From assembly GCA_002254895.1 (NCBI GenBank), contig NJDF01000035.1, positions 1-5,254 of the forward strand: a DNA stretch of 5,254 nt. The letters run 5' to 3'. Below the pieces are notes generated by a model that searched no databases, had not been told where the DNA came from, and saw nothing but the letters and a program-made list of their open reading frames with translations. Both the position numbers and the translations under genes were made by a program. Source of the stretch: Thermoprotei archaeon ex4572_64. Lineage in GTDB: Archaea; Thermoproteota; Thermoprotei; Thermoproteales; Thermocladiaceae. Positions 1 through 5,254 of the stretch are shown piece by piece. How positions within the stretch are numbered: the stretch's first letter is position 1; every line of letters begins with the position of its first letter.

Positions 1-2
1 CT

Positions 3-1280
3 ATGACTAGAATTGATGAGAAGTTATTACGACCTGTTAGGGGTATGAGAGACTACTTACCTGAAGAATATTATCCACTACTTAACGTCTGTGAAAAACT
101 TGCACGACTTGCAGAATCTTACGGTTACTTTAGAGTAGAAACGCCAGCACTTGAGCATTTTGAAATACTTAAAGCTAAAGCAGGTGAAGAGATTATTAAC
201 GAGATATACTACTTCAAAGATAAGGCTGGTAGAGAAGTTGGTCTTCGCTTTGATTTAACTGTACCTATTGCTAGAGTAGTCTCTTATAGACTTGATCTTT
301 CAAAACCAATAAGGTGGTACTGCATTTCTAAAGTTTGGAGATACGATGAACCTCAACATGGTAGACTTAGAGAATTTCACCAATTCAGTCTTGAACTTAT
401 TGGTTCAAAAACTGTTAGAGCTGATGTTGAGGTACTTGCACTAGCTATAGAGGCTATGAAAGTAATTGATCTACACAATGTGACGTTTAAAGTAAGTAGT
501 AGAGAGTTAATGGATAAGTTACTCAACAAGTACTCTATACGCAATGATGTGAAGTTGAAAGTGTATAGAGTTCTCGATAAGAAAGATAAGGTAAGTAGAG
601 ATGAAATGCTAGCCATGATGATCAATTTAGGTATTAACGAGAAGGTTTCTCAAGAACTACTAGATCTTGTAAATACTCAAGCACCCATAACGAAAGCTGC
701 AGATGTTGTTAAAGAATTAGATCTTGGTGAAGAAATAGAGAACTACTTTAACGAAGTGGCTAGACTCTTAGAGTATCAAGAACTTACAAGTAATGTATAT
801 CTTGATCTTAGTACAGTTAGAGGACTAGATTACTATACAGGTATGGTTTTCGAAATATATGCAAGTAACTATAAGCTCGCTATAGGTGGTGGAGGTAGGT
901 ATGACAATTTAATAGAGATCTACAGTGGCATACATACACCTGCCTCAGGCTTCGCATTAGGAATTGAAAGAATACTAGAAGTGCTAAGTATGTTAAATTT
1001 AACAGCAAATCCTGAATTAAAGATAGACTACTACATATACTGCATAAATGAGGAGCTACTAAGTATTGCTTATAAAGTTGCGAGAAAGTATAGAAAGCAA
1101 GGATATAAAGTCATTGTAGACACTGGTGACAGAAGTTTAAGAACAGCTCTTGAATATGCATCAAAAATCAGAACTAGATACTTCATCATAATTGGTCCTA
1201 AAGAAGTTAGTAGAGGTGTTGTCAAGGTTAGAGATATGGAGAAGTGGGAAGAATTTGAAGAAAAGTTAACACTAGATTAA
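3..1280 (+). CDS. hisS: Histidyl-tRNA synthetase (class II)
   Basis: This cytoplasmic enzyme activates histidine with ATP and loads it on tRNA-His. The 425-residue protein has the full length usual for the family. Visible landmarks in order are the N-terminal RGMRDYLPEE segment (residues about 13-22), RFDLT (82-86), class II motif 2 in WRYDEPQHGRLREFHQF (112-128), the histidine-specific motifs RGLDYYTG (273-280) and GGGGRYD (295-301), and motif 3 in GFALGIERIL (316-325). The C-terminal anticodon-binding domain covers about residues 338-425, including GYKVIVDTGDRSLRTALEYA. The ATG at base 3 is the first codon that gives the normal N-terminus, but only two bases precede it, so upstream signals cannot be judged. 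The gene stands alone here, followed by a long gene-poor stretch. The assignment is secure. Confidence 0.97.
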   Translation: MTRIDEKLLRPVRGMRDYLPEEYYPLLNVCEKLARLAESYGYFRVETPALEHFEILKAKAGEEIINEIYYFKDKAGREVGLRFDLTVPIARVVSYRLDLSKPIRWYCISKVWRYDEPQHGRLREFHQFSLELIGSKTVRADVEVLALAIEAMKVIDLHNVTFKVSSRELMDKLLNKYSIRNDVKLKVYRVLDKKDKVSRDEMLAMMINLGINEKVSQELLDLVNTQAPITKAADVVKELDLGEEIENYFNEVARLLEYQELTSNVYLDLSTVRGLDYYTGMVFEIYASNYKLAIGGGGRYDNLIEIYSGIHTPASGFALGIERILEVLSMLNLTANPELKIDYYIYCINEELLSIAYKVARKYRKQGYKVIVDTGDRSLRTALEYASKIRTRYFIIIGPKEVSRGVVKVRDMEKWEEFEEKLTLD

Positions 1281-1426
1281 CCTCCCATAACTATAGAGTC
1301 TTATTTACTTAGAGTACGTTGTCTTGCAGATATTAGCCCTCACTGGGTGTTTCACTGATTATTATCTATAGTATACAGACTCATAAGCTTAGTGTTCAAA
1401 ATGTAAGTGGTGAGTTTAGGTGGGCG

Positions 1427-1436
1427 CTTATATATG
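1427..1436 (+). promoter_or_regulatory. TATA-like box without a clear gene
   Basis: The sequence CTTATATATG closely resembles a crenarchaeal TATA box. Transcription would be expected to start about 25 bases downstream, near 1456-1460, which is inside the AbrB-like frame and would remove its first strand. It therefore does not fit that gene as read, and it overlaps the ATG proposed as its start. It may be a chance match in AT-rich DNA. Confidence 0.2.
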
Positions 1437-1564
1437 TCTTTGAGGCGAGGATTGTTAAGATTGGTGAGAAGTACTTAATATATCCTCCAAAGGAATATCA
1501 GGAGAAGTTGAAGAAACTACATGGAGAAAAAGTAAAAGTAATAATAATCAAGGAAAGTAATTAA
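1434..1564 (+). pseudogene. Small AbrB/SpoVT-like DNA-binding protein, start out of frame
   Basis: The frame from base 1439 to the TAA at 1562 encodes FEARIVKIGEKYLIYPPKEY followed by QEKLKKLHGEKVKVIIIKESN. It has the swapped-hairpin AbrB pattern: a first strand ending in a glycine, then yliyPpkE, a leucine-rich helix, and G-x-x-V-x-V. Such small proteins in archaea are usually transcription factors or antitoxins that bind DNA as dimers. The frame is open from 1337 but has no in-frame ATG, GTG or TTG. The ATG at 1434 lies in another frame. One extra T in the run at 1439-1441 would join them and give an N-terminus of MSFEARIVKIG, about 43 residues in all. So this is either a recent frameshift or a sequencing or assembly error. 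No toxin gene follows. The fold assignment is moderately sure; whether the gene works is doubtful. Confidence 0.5.
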
Positions 1565-2082
1565 AAATAATCAAGGATATTTAGAAGTAGTGAAGATTAT
1601 GTTACGCTTTCCCTCAATAACCTCACTAATAATTCTCACTAATATCTATGATGTATAATGCTCAATTATACTCCTAGCTCCTCTACAGATAAGTATCTTT
1701 ATTAAATCTTCACTTCACATCTTCACTGACTTTTCTAAAGCTTATTTGCTAGATAATGGTGATGAAGAACCTTATTAAACATTGTTTCTTAAATTTAAAT
1801 TCTTCTTTATCATTTAATAAAACAACTTCACGATAATTAATACTTAGACTATAGTAATCTTTCAATTCTCATTCACTTACTTCCTTCACTAGAAATTATG
1901 TGCAGAAATAGTGCGTCTCAACAATAACTTAACATAGTTGTAAAAATGAGTTGAAACGTATGGAAAATAGAATTTTAAAATGTCTAAAATATAGTTTTAC
2001 AGCAGATAGAGGTGAAATATTGCTATATCATGTATTAAAGAAAAATCAAAAGTAAATCCCACTCTGAAGAGCTAAGCTTTCA

Positions 2083-2092
2083 AAATATTTAA
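2083..2092 (+). promoter_or_regulatory. TATA-like box upstream of a short frame
   Basis: AAATATTTAA is followed by the purine-rich start region expected about 25 bases later, near 2115. A transcript from here would run through the 13-codon frame at 2135 and could also give the DUF151 gene a leader of about 120 bases. There is no sign that this is used in preference to a leaderless start at 2239. Confidence 0.25.
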
Positions 2093-2207
2093 GCGTAAAA
2101 AGGTAGAGATTAATAATTGAGGAAATAGAGTAAAATGAAATTCGAAATTAATATTCCAGACACAACATACACTTAATCAACAGAAGCCTATACAGTAAAA
2201 CATATTA

Positions 2208-2216
2208 GCTTAACTT
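2208..2216 (+). promoter_or_regulatory. Weak TATA-like box for the DUF151 gene
   Basis: GCTTAACTT is centred about 27 bases before the ATG at 2239, the distance expected for a leaderless archaeal gene, and no ribosome binding site is present just before that ATG. The match to a TATA box is poor because of the C, so the call rests mainly on position. Confidence 0.3.
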
Positions 2217-2238
2217 AGGCATTAATTCAGACTAATTT

Positions 2239-2715
2239 ATGAGTAAGGATATCAAAAATCATAATAAGATAAGCTATCTTAGAGCAGATGTTCTAGACGT
2301 TATCGAACTTGGTAATGAAGGTAAAGCAATACTACTCTTCACAGTTAATGAGTGGGAAGATCAGGTGCTTCCTATGATCATTGATGCTAGCGCAGCTTTT
2401 TCCATAAGGAAGGCGCTTCTAAACATACCATTCCCAAGACCGTTAACTCACGATCTAATTATGAACATTCTTGAAAGACTTGATGTTAGTATTGAGAAGA
2501 TAACTATTGATGCTATGATCAACGGTATGTACTTAGCCACAATAGTACTTAAAGATAATAGAACAGGTGAGCTAATACATGTAGATTCTAGACCAAGTGA
2601 TGCTGCAGCTATAGCTGTTAGGTCTGGTGCACCTATATATATTGCTGAACATTTAAGAAAGTATGCAGAACCTGCAAGTCTATATTTAAGACTTCTTGGA
2701 AATAGGAGAACCTAG
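2239..2715 (+). CDS. Bifunctional nuclease family protein (DUF151/BFN)
   Basis: This 158-residue protein belongs to the family named for bacterial and plant members reported to have DNase and RNase activity; its role in archaea is not settled. The family core is complete. It shows the LPMIIDASAAFSI segment (residues about 44-56), where most members read LPIWIG-x-x-EA, then RPLTHDLIMNILERL (67-81), and the most conserved block VDSRPSDAAAIAVRSGAPIY (115-134). There are no signal peptide or membrane segments, so it should be cytoplasmic. The ATG at 2239 is the first possible start because a TAA lies two codons upstream, and the lack of a ribosome binding site suggests a leaderless mRNA. The gene ends 3 bases before the stop codon of the opposing NuoC-like gene, so their transcripts probably overlap at the 3' ends. 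The family call is firm; the function is known only at family level. Confidence 0.92.
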   Translation: MSKDIKNHNKISYLRADVLDVIELGNEGKAILLFTVNEWEDQVLPMIIDASAAFSIRKALLNIPFPRPLTHDLIMNILERLDVSIEKITIDAMINGMYLATIVLKDNRTGELIHVDSRPSDAAAIAVRSGAPIYIAEHLRKYAEPASLYLRLLGNRRT

Positions 2716-2718
2716 ACC

Positions 2719-3213
2719 CTACACTTCAAGTTCAGATGTTTTGAAATCTTTTCTTAATGGGTATTTATTTTTGAAGTATTCGGGGTCTAGTAAGAATTTT
2801 CTACCCATATTGGGATTTCCTTCAAACCAAATACCAAACATCTCATGACATTCACGTTCAAGATAATCAGCATTTGGATAAACATTAACGATACTCAAAA
2901 CTCTAGGACTATCTCTATCAATTATGGTTTTAACATTAACTAAGTACTTCATAAGCTTGACATTACTATAGGTAGCTACTGTATAGATTATTACAAAATT
3001 TCTAGGTGGGTAATCTACTGCAGTTATTGATACCACATGATCGAAGCCCCACCTCTTAAGTATGTTCATGACCTTCACAATATCGCTCTTATTAACTTCA
3101 ATGCACAGCTCAAAAGCACCTATACAGTACATATTCTTAACCTTTAGCTCCATATTTACAGCATTGATAACTTCTTTCAGCTCTCCACTCATGCAGAATT
3201 TCTCTTCAAGCAT
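2719..3213 (-). CDS. NuoC-like (30 kDa) subunit of a complex I/energy-converting hydrogenase type enzyme
   Basis: The 164-residue protein matches the respiratory-chain 30 kDa subunit family, a peripheral-arm subunit next to the NuoD/large-hydrogenase subunit. A mixed sheet segment at about 61-81 (VSITAVDYPPRNFVIIYTVA) fits the usual D-x-x-AVD region. The signature is LERECHEMFGIWFEGNPN (about 118-135) followed by RKFLLDPEYF, where most relatives read ERE-x-x-DMFG-x-x-F-x-GHP. The C-terminus has PLRKDF (152-157). Its short length and lack of fusion fit a separate subunit C. The same family serves NADH or F420H2 dehydrogenases and membrane-bound hydrogenases, and the sequence does not tell which applies. 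The ATG at 3213 is favoured over the internal ATG at residue 8 because a TATA box lies 27 bases upstream. No partner subunit is present nearby: the gene is divergent from the corrinoid activator and convergent with the DUF151 gene. Confidence 0.85.
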   Translation of the reverse strand: MLEEKFCMSGELKEVINAVNMELKVKNMYCIGAFELCIEVNKSDIVKVMNILKRWGFDHVVSITAVDYPPRNFVIIYTVATYSNVKLMKYLVNVKTIIDRDSPRVLSIVNVYPNADYLERECHEMFGIWFEGNPNMGRKFLLDPEYFKNKYPLRKDFKTSELEV

Positions 3214-3236
3214 CCTTATTATTGAGAGTCTGTTGT

Positions 3237-3244
3237 CTTAAATA
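3237..3244 (-). promoter_or_regulatory. TATA box of the NuoC-like gene
   Basis: Read on the minus strand the site is TATTTAAG, centred about 27 bases before the ATG at 3213. That spacing predicts transcription starting at or next to the start codon, that is a leaderless mRNA. The surrounding CTTAAATATTTTAAAG is nearly palindromic, so a second TATA-like reading (TTTAAAATA) lies a few bases further upstream. Confidence 0.6.
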
Positions 3245-3267
3245 TTTTAAAGTAATTTTTAATGAAC

Positions 3268-3291
3268 TTCATCAATATTAATACTGATGAA
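3268..3291. promoter_or_regulatory. 7-base inverted repeat, candidate operator
   Basis: TTCATCA at 3268-3274 and TGATGAA at 3285-3291 form a perfect inverted repeat with a 10-base AT-rich spacer, giving half-sites about 17 bases apart, as expected for a dimeric regulator. The right arm ends where the TATA box of the corrinoid activator gene begins and covers its BRE position. The left arm is about 24 bases beyond the TATA box of the NuoC-like gene. A protein bound here could block the activator gene and influence its divergent neighbour. This is inference from position and symmetry. Confidence 0.4.
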
Positions 3292-3301
3292 TACTTAAAA
3301 T
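3292..3301 (+). promoter_or_regulatory. TATA box of the corrinoid activator gene
   Basis: TACTTAAAAT is centred about 26 bases before the GTG at 3323, with purine-rich GATGAA directly upstream in the BRE position. This matches a leaderless archaeal promoter and supports the GTG as the true start. Confidence 0.6.
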
Positions 3302-3322
3302 GCTCAATATCTGTTAAATCAC

Positions 3323-4594
3323 GTGAATAAAATAACTATAACTATTCAACCCTACGGCATTAAGGTACGTGTAGATAATGATAAGACCATTTTTGAAATT
3401 CTTCAAGAAGTTGGCATTAGTATTAAAAGTGTATGTGGTGGTTATGGTAATTGCGGTAAGTGTAAAGTAGTAATTACTAAAGGTAAATACATTCATGATG
3501 AGGTTGTTAGAGAATTACTAACGAGTGAAGAATTAGAAAGAGGATACACACTCGCATGTGTTACTAAGTGCCTAACTGACTGTGAGATATACATACCTTC
3601 AGAGTCAAGATTAGGTATTCAGAAAATTCTTCAAGATGCAGTAATACCTGAGGTTGAATTAAACCCTATTGTAAGTTACATTAACGGTGAAATAATCGAT
3701 AAAATTACGGGAAAGGTAATTGATTACTTAGATTCAAGTCAAGTCTATGGTATTGCGGTAGATGTGGGAACTACGAAAGTAGTTACATACCTAGTAGATC
3801 TAAGTACAGGTAGAATTATCGATAAGTTATCAGACTACAATAGACAAGTTGCTCTAGGTGAAGATTTAATGTCTAGAATTGAACATGCTAGAAGAGACAT
3901 TAAGGGAACTGAGAAACTTCAAAAATTGGTAATTGAAACCATAAACTCACTAGTAAATGAACATTTAGAGAAGATCAAGATAAGTTCAAGACAGATAGTC
4001 TATGCATGTATTGCAGGTAATACTGTAATGACGTATTTACTACTTGGTAAAAATCCAACACCATTAGCTTCTCCCAATATTGAGATTGAGAGAGATAGTA
4101 TTATAATAAAAGCTAACGAACTTGGAATTAACATAAACAATAATGCACATGTGTATGTAGCTCCCTGCGTTAGTAGATTTCTTGGTGGTGATGTTCTATG
4201 TGATATCTTGATCTCAAATATGTGGAGAGATGATAAACTATCACTACTCATAGATATTGGAACAAATACTCATGTAGTTCTTGGATGTAGCGAGTGGTTC
4301 ATAGCGTGCACAGGACCTGGAGGTACGGCCTTTGAAGGTTGGAGTGTAAGGTTCGGTATGAGAGCTACTGAAGGTGCTATTGATACTTTGAAAATTGATA
4401 AAAATACGTACAAGGCTAAATATACAGTAATTGGTAACTCAAAACCTAAAGGATTATGTGGTTCTGGCCTCATTGATCTACTTGCAGAACTATACACTTA
4501 TGGAATTGTTGATTTTAGGGGTAAATTTAGTGAGGAGATGATTGAAAAAGTTACATATTTGAGGAAGAGAGTGGTGCTTTTGCTAATTACATAA
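3323..4594 (+). CDS. RACo/RamA-type reductive activator of corrinoid proteins (COG3894), frame broken near its 3' end
   Basis: Members of this family use ATP hydrolysis and an iron-sulfur cluster to reduce inactive Co(II) corrinoid proteins to Co(I), restarting methyl transfer in CODH/ACS or methyltransferase systems. Residues 1-92 form a 2Fe-2S ferredoxin domain with ligands C38, C44, C47 and C79 (C-x5-C-x2-C-x31-C). The ASKHA part follows: first phosphate loop GIAVDVGTTK (143-152), LGGDVLCDIL, second phosphate loop LLIDIGTNTHVVLG (from about 308), C329-TGPGGTAFEG, FGMRATEGAID and GLCGSGLID (377-385). The GTG start is supported by a TATA box 26 bases upstream and by the ferredoxin strand starting at once. 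After about residue 409 the frame runs into a non-family tail ending at 4594, while family sequence resumes in the -1 frame. As read it lacks the end of the ATPase domain and is probably inactive unless the sequence is in error. Confidence 0.88.
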   Translation: MNKITITIQPYGIKVRVDNDKTIFEILQEVGISIKSVCGGYGNCGKCKVVITKGKYIHDEVVRELLTSEELERGYTLACVTKCLTDCEIYIPSESRLGIQKILQDAVIPEVELNPIVSYINGEIIDKITGKVIDYLDSSQVYGIAVDVGTTKVVTYLVDLSTGRIIDKLSDYNRQVALGEDLMSRIEHARRDIKGTEKLQKLVIETINSLVNEHLEKIKISSRQIVYACIAGNTVMTYLLLGKNPTPLASPNIEIERDSIIIKANELGININNNAHVYVAPCVSRFLGGDVLCDILISNMWRDDKLSLLIDIGTNTHVVLGCSEWFIACTGPGGTAFEGWSVRFGMRATEGAIDTLKIDKNTYKAKYTVIGNSKPKGLCGSGLIDLLAELYTYGIVDFRGKFSEEMIEKVTYLRKRVVLLLIT

Positions 4595-4848
4595 ATTTAA
4601 ATAACGCTATTAAGATTGGTCTCTTTCCCGAATTTCCTAACGCAGAATTCACATTACTTGGTAATGGCTCTATAGCAGGAACATACACTATACTAGTACA
4701 TTATAAGTATAGGGATGTTGTTGAGAAAATAGCTAAAGAAATGACATACATAGAGCTTATTCAGGATCAAGACTTTGTAGAGGAGTATGAAGCAGCATTA
4801 AGTATACCTGGAAGAAGAGAGTACTTTCCAACAATGATGAATTATTAA
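4546..4848 (+). pseudogene. C-terminal remainder of the RACo/RamA-type activator, -1 frame
   Basis: These 100 codons lie in the -1 frame relative to the gene starting at 3323 and overlap its last 49 bases. They encode the end of the same protein family: SGAFANYINLNNAIKIGLFP matches the usual AGGFGNYI-x-x-x-NA-x-x-IGL-P, GNGSIAGTY matches GNAAGAGA, and AKEMTYIELIQDQDFVEEY matches the conserved tail. Between the GKF segment encoded near 4520-4532 and this block, family members normally have roughly 80-90 residues, including the Q-x-DI-x-x-x-Q-x-AK-x-AI helix; here only about 15 are present. A frameshift alone cannot explain that, so an internal deletion of 3n+1 bases or an assembly gap is inferred. 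The frame is otherwise clean, which points to a recent event. It ends 3 bases before the stop codon of the CooC-like gene. Confidence 0.8.
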
Positions 4849-4851
4849 TTA

Positions 4852-5254
4852 CTAGAGCTCTAAGATTTTCTTAACAATTCTTTCCACAGCAATTACTGCA
4901 GGACTTTCTGTTGGTAGTTCAAGTAGTGACTTTCCTTCAAGATTGTATTTTTGAATATTTTCATCATAAGGAACGACTCCTCCATAGTTTACATTCAGCT
5001 TCTCGCAGAATTCTCTAACTATTTCCTCATCTTTAAATAAATTACCAACAATGTATATCTTCTTAATCGTCACATCCTCTGAAGTTCTAACCATTTCTAC
5101 AAGCTTTTTGGCAGTACTGAAGCCCATCTTTGAGGGATCTACAGTGATTACTAGGTAATCAACATTTGCATCAACTCTACGACTTAAATGTTCAAGACCA
5201 GCCTCCATGTCCATAAGTACGATGTCGTAATTTTTAGCTAATGAGTCAAGTATT
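4852..5254 (-). CDS. cooC: CooC-like ATPase for CO dehydrogenase maturation, 3' part
   Basis: CooC is a cytoplasmic MinD/ParA-type ATPase that helps insert nickel into carbon monoxide dehydrogenase; related proteins serve acetyl-CoA synthase (AcsF). The visible 134 codons begin at the window edge, so the start, the P-loop and the metal-binding CxC region lie outside. The Walker B region YDIVLMDMEAGLEHLSRR carries the D-x-EAG-x-EHL signature typical of CooC and rare in other ParA proteins. It is followed by VDYLVITVDPSK, the IYIVGN segment (nucleotide-base site, normally VGNK), VPYDENIQKYNLEGKS and a final PAVIAVERI helix, all in family order. An ATG at 5212-5214 is internal and should not be taken as the start because the conserved Walker strand lies before it. 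The gene converges on the corrinoid activator, a protein also tied to CODH/ACS in bacteria. Confidence 0.87.
   Translation of the reverse strand, partial: ILDSLAKNYDIVLMDMEAGLEHLSRRVDANVDYLVITVDPSKMGFSTAKKLVEMVRTSEDVTIKKIYIVGNLFKDEEIVREFCEKLNVNYGGVVPYDENIQKYNLEGKSLLELPTESPAVIAVERIVKKILEL

Larger units (their letters stand above)
1281..2238. other. Long gene-poor stretch (about 960 bases)
   Basis: Between hisS and the DUF151 gene I find no intact gene of normal size on either strand. It contains the broken AbrB-like frame at 1434-1564, TATA-like boxes at 1427-1436 and 2083-2092, and a 31-codon plus-strand frame at 1960-2055 without a recognisable product. A 13-codon frame at 2135-2176 (MKFEINIPDTTYT) stays open after its stop until 2218. 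From about 1571 to 1870 the plus strand is pyrimidine-rich. This is the mirror image of the purine-rich sense strands of the genes around it and may reflect decayed minus-strand coding. No tRNA, rRNA, C/D-box RNA, CRISPR array or insertion-sequence ends were recognised. The length is striking because other gaps in the window are 3 to 109 bases. Confidence 0.7.

Noticed and set aside
377..625. Antisense open frame of 82 codons inside hisS
   Set aside because: It lies wholly within a well-conserved gene, and its translation is serine- and leucine-rich low-complexity text typical of antisense reading.
1337..1347. CCC-TCACT-GGG hairpin, considered as a tRNA fragment or terminator
   Set aside because: The stem is only three to four pairs with no T tract after it, and no tRNA arms surround it.
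1759..1765. GTGATGA, a C-box-like motif for a C/D-box RNA
   Set aside because: No CTGA D or D' box and no second C' motif follow at the required spacing.
1859..1868. CTTTCAATTC, identical to one end of many crenarchaeal CRISPR repeats
   Set aside because: Only one 10-base copy is present, with no second repeat at spacer distance and no further match, so it is likely chance in AT-rich DNA.
1960..2055. A 31-codon plus-strand frame starting MENRILKCLKYS
   Set aside because: It is too short to judge, has no clear promoter at the leaderless distance and no family resemblance.
3314..3496. Antisense 60-codon frame over the activator start
   Set aside because: It overlaps the 2Fe-2S domain coding sequence, and its asparagine- and threonine-rich translation looks like antisense shadow.
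4000..4497. Two antisense open frames (4000-4251 and 4270-4497) within the activator gene
   Set aside because: Both overlap conserved ASKHA motifs on the other strand and resemble no known protein.
4541..4554. Programmed -1 frameshift on the A run (GAA AAA GTT) joining the two activator frames
   Set aside because: A slip of the lysine codon by one base would connect the frames, but the product would still lack a large conserved block of the ATPase domain, so a deletion explains the data better.

Overview
The window reads as a piece of an AT-rich archaeal genome, most likely a thermophilic member of the Crenarchaeota/Thermoproteota or a TACK relative. This rests on the family look of the proteins, AGA-dominated arginine codons, several genes that lack a ribosome binding site and instead have a TATA-like box about 25-27 bases before the start codon (the leaderless pattern), and very tight gene packing in the right half. 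No lineage can be named from the sequence alone.

Left part (1-1280): a complete histidyl-tRNA synthetase gene on the plus strand. Next comes an unusually long gene-poor stretch (1281-2238). It holds what looks like a broken small AbrB-like gene near 1434-1564, a few TATA-like sites, and scraps of reading frame on both strands, but no RNA gene or mobile element that I can recognise.

Middle (2239-3213): a bifunctional-nuclease family (DUF151) protein on the plus strand meets, tail to tail with 3 bases between the stop codons, a minus-strand gene for a NuoC-like (30 kDa) subunit of a complex I or membrane-bound hydrogenase type enzyme. No other subunit of such a complex lies in the window.

Right part (3214-5254): a 109-base divergent promoter region separates the NuoC-like gene from a plus-strand gene for a reductive activator of corrinoid proteins (RACo/RamA type, with an N-terminal 2Fe-2S ferredoxin domain and an ASKHA ATPase domain). 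A 7-base inverted repeat sits directly against the TATA box of the activator gene. The activator gene is broken: its C-terminal part continues in the -1 frame (4546-4848), and a block of the ATPase domain that I judge to be about 70-80 residues appears to be missing at the junction. Tail to tail with it, again with 3 bases between, is the 3' part of a CooC-like ATPase gene (nickel insertion into carbon monoxide dehydrogenase), which runs off the right edge.

The most informative biology is the corrinoid activator next to CooC. In acetogenic bacteria these two proteins serve the CODH/acetyl-CoA synthase system, so the locus hints at CODH and corrinoid (Wood-Ljungdahl type) metabolism in this archaeon, perhaps with part of the activator lost.
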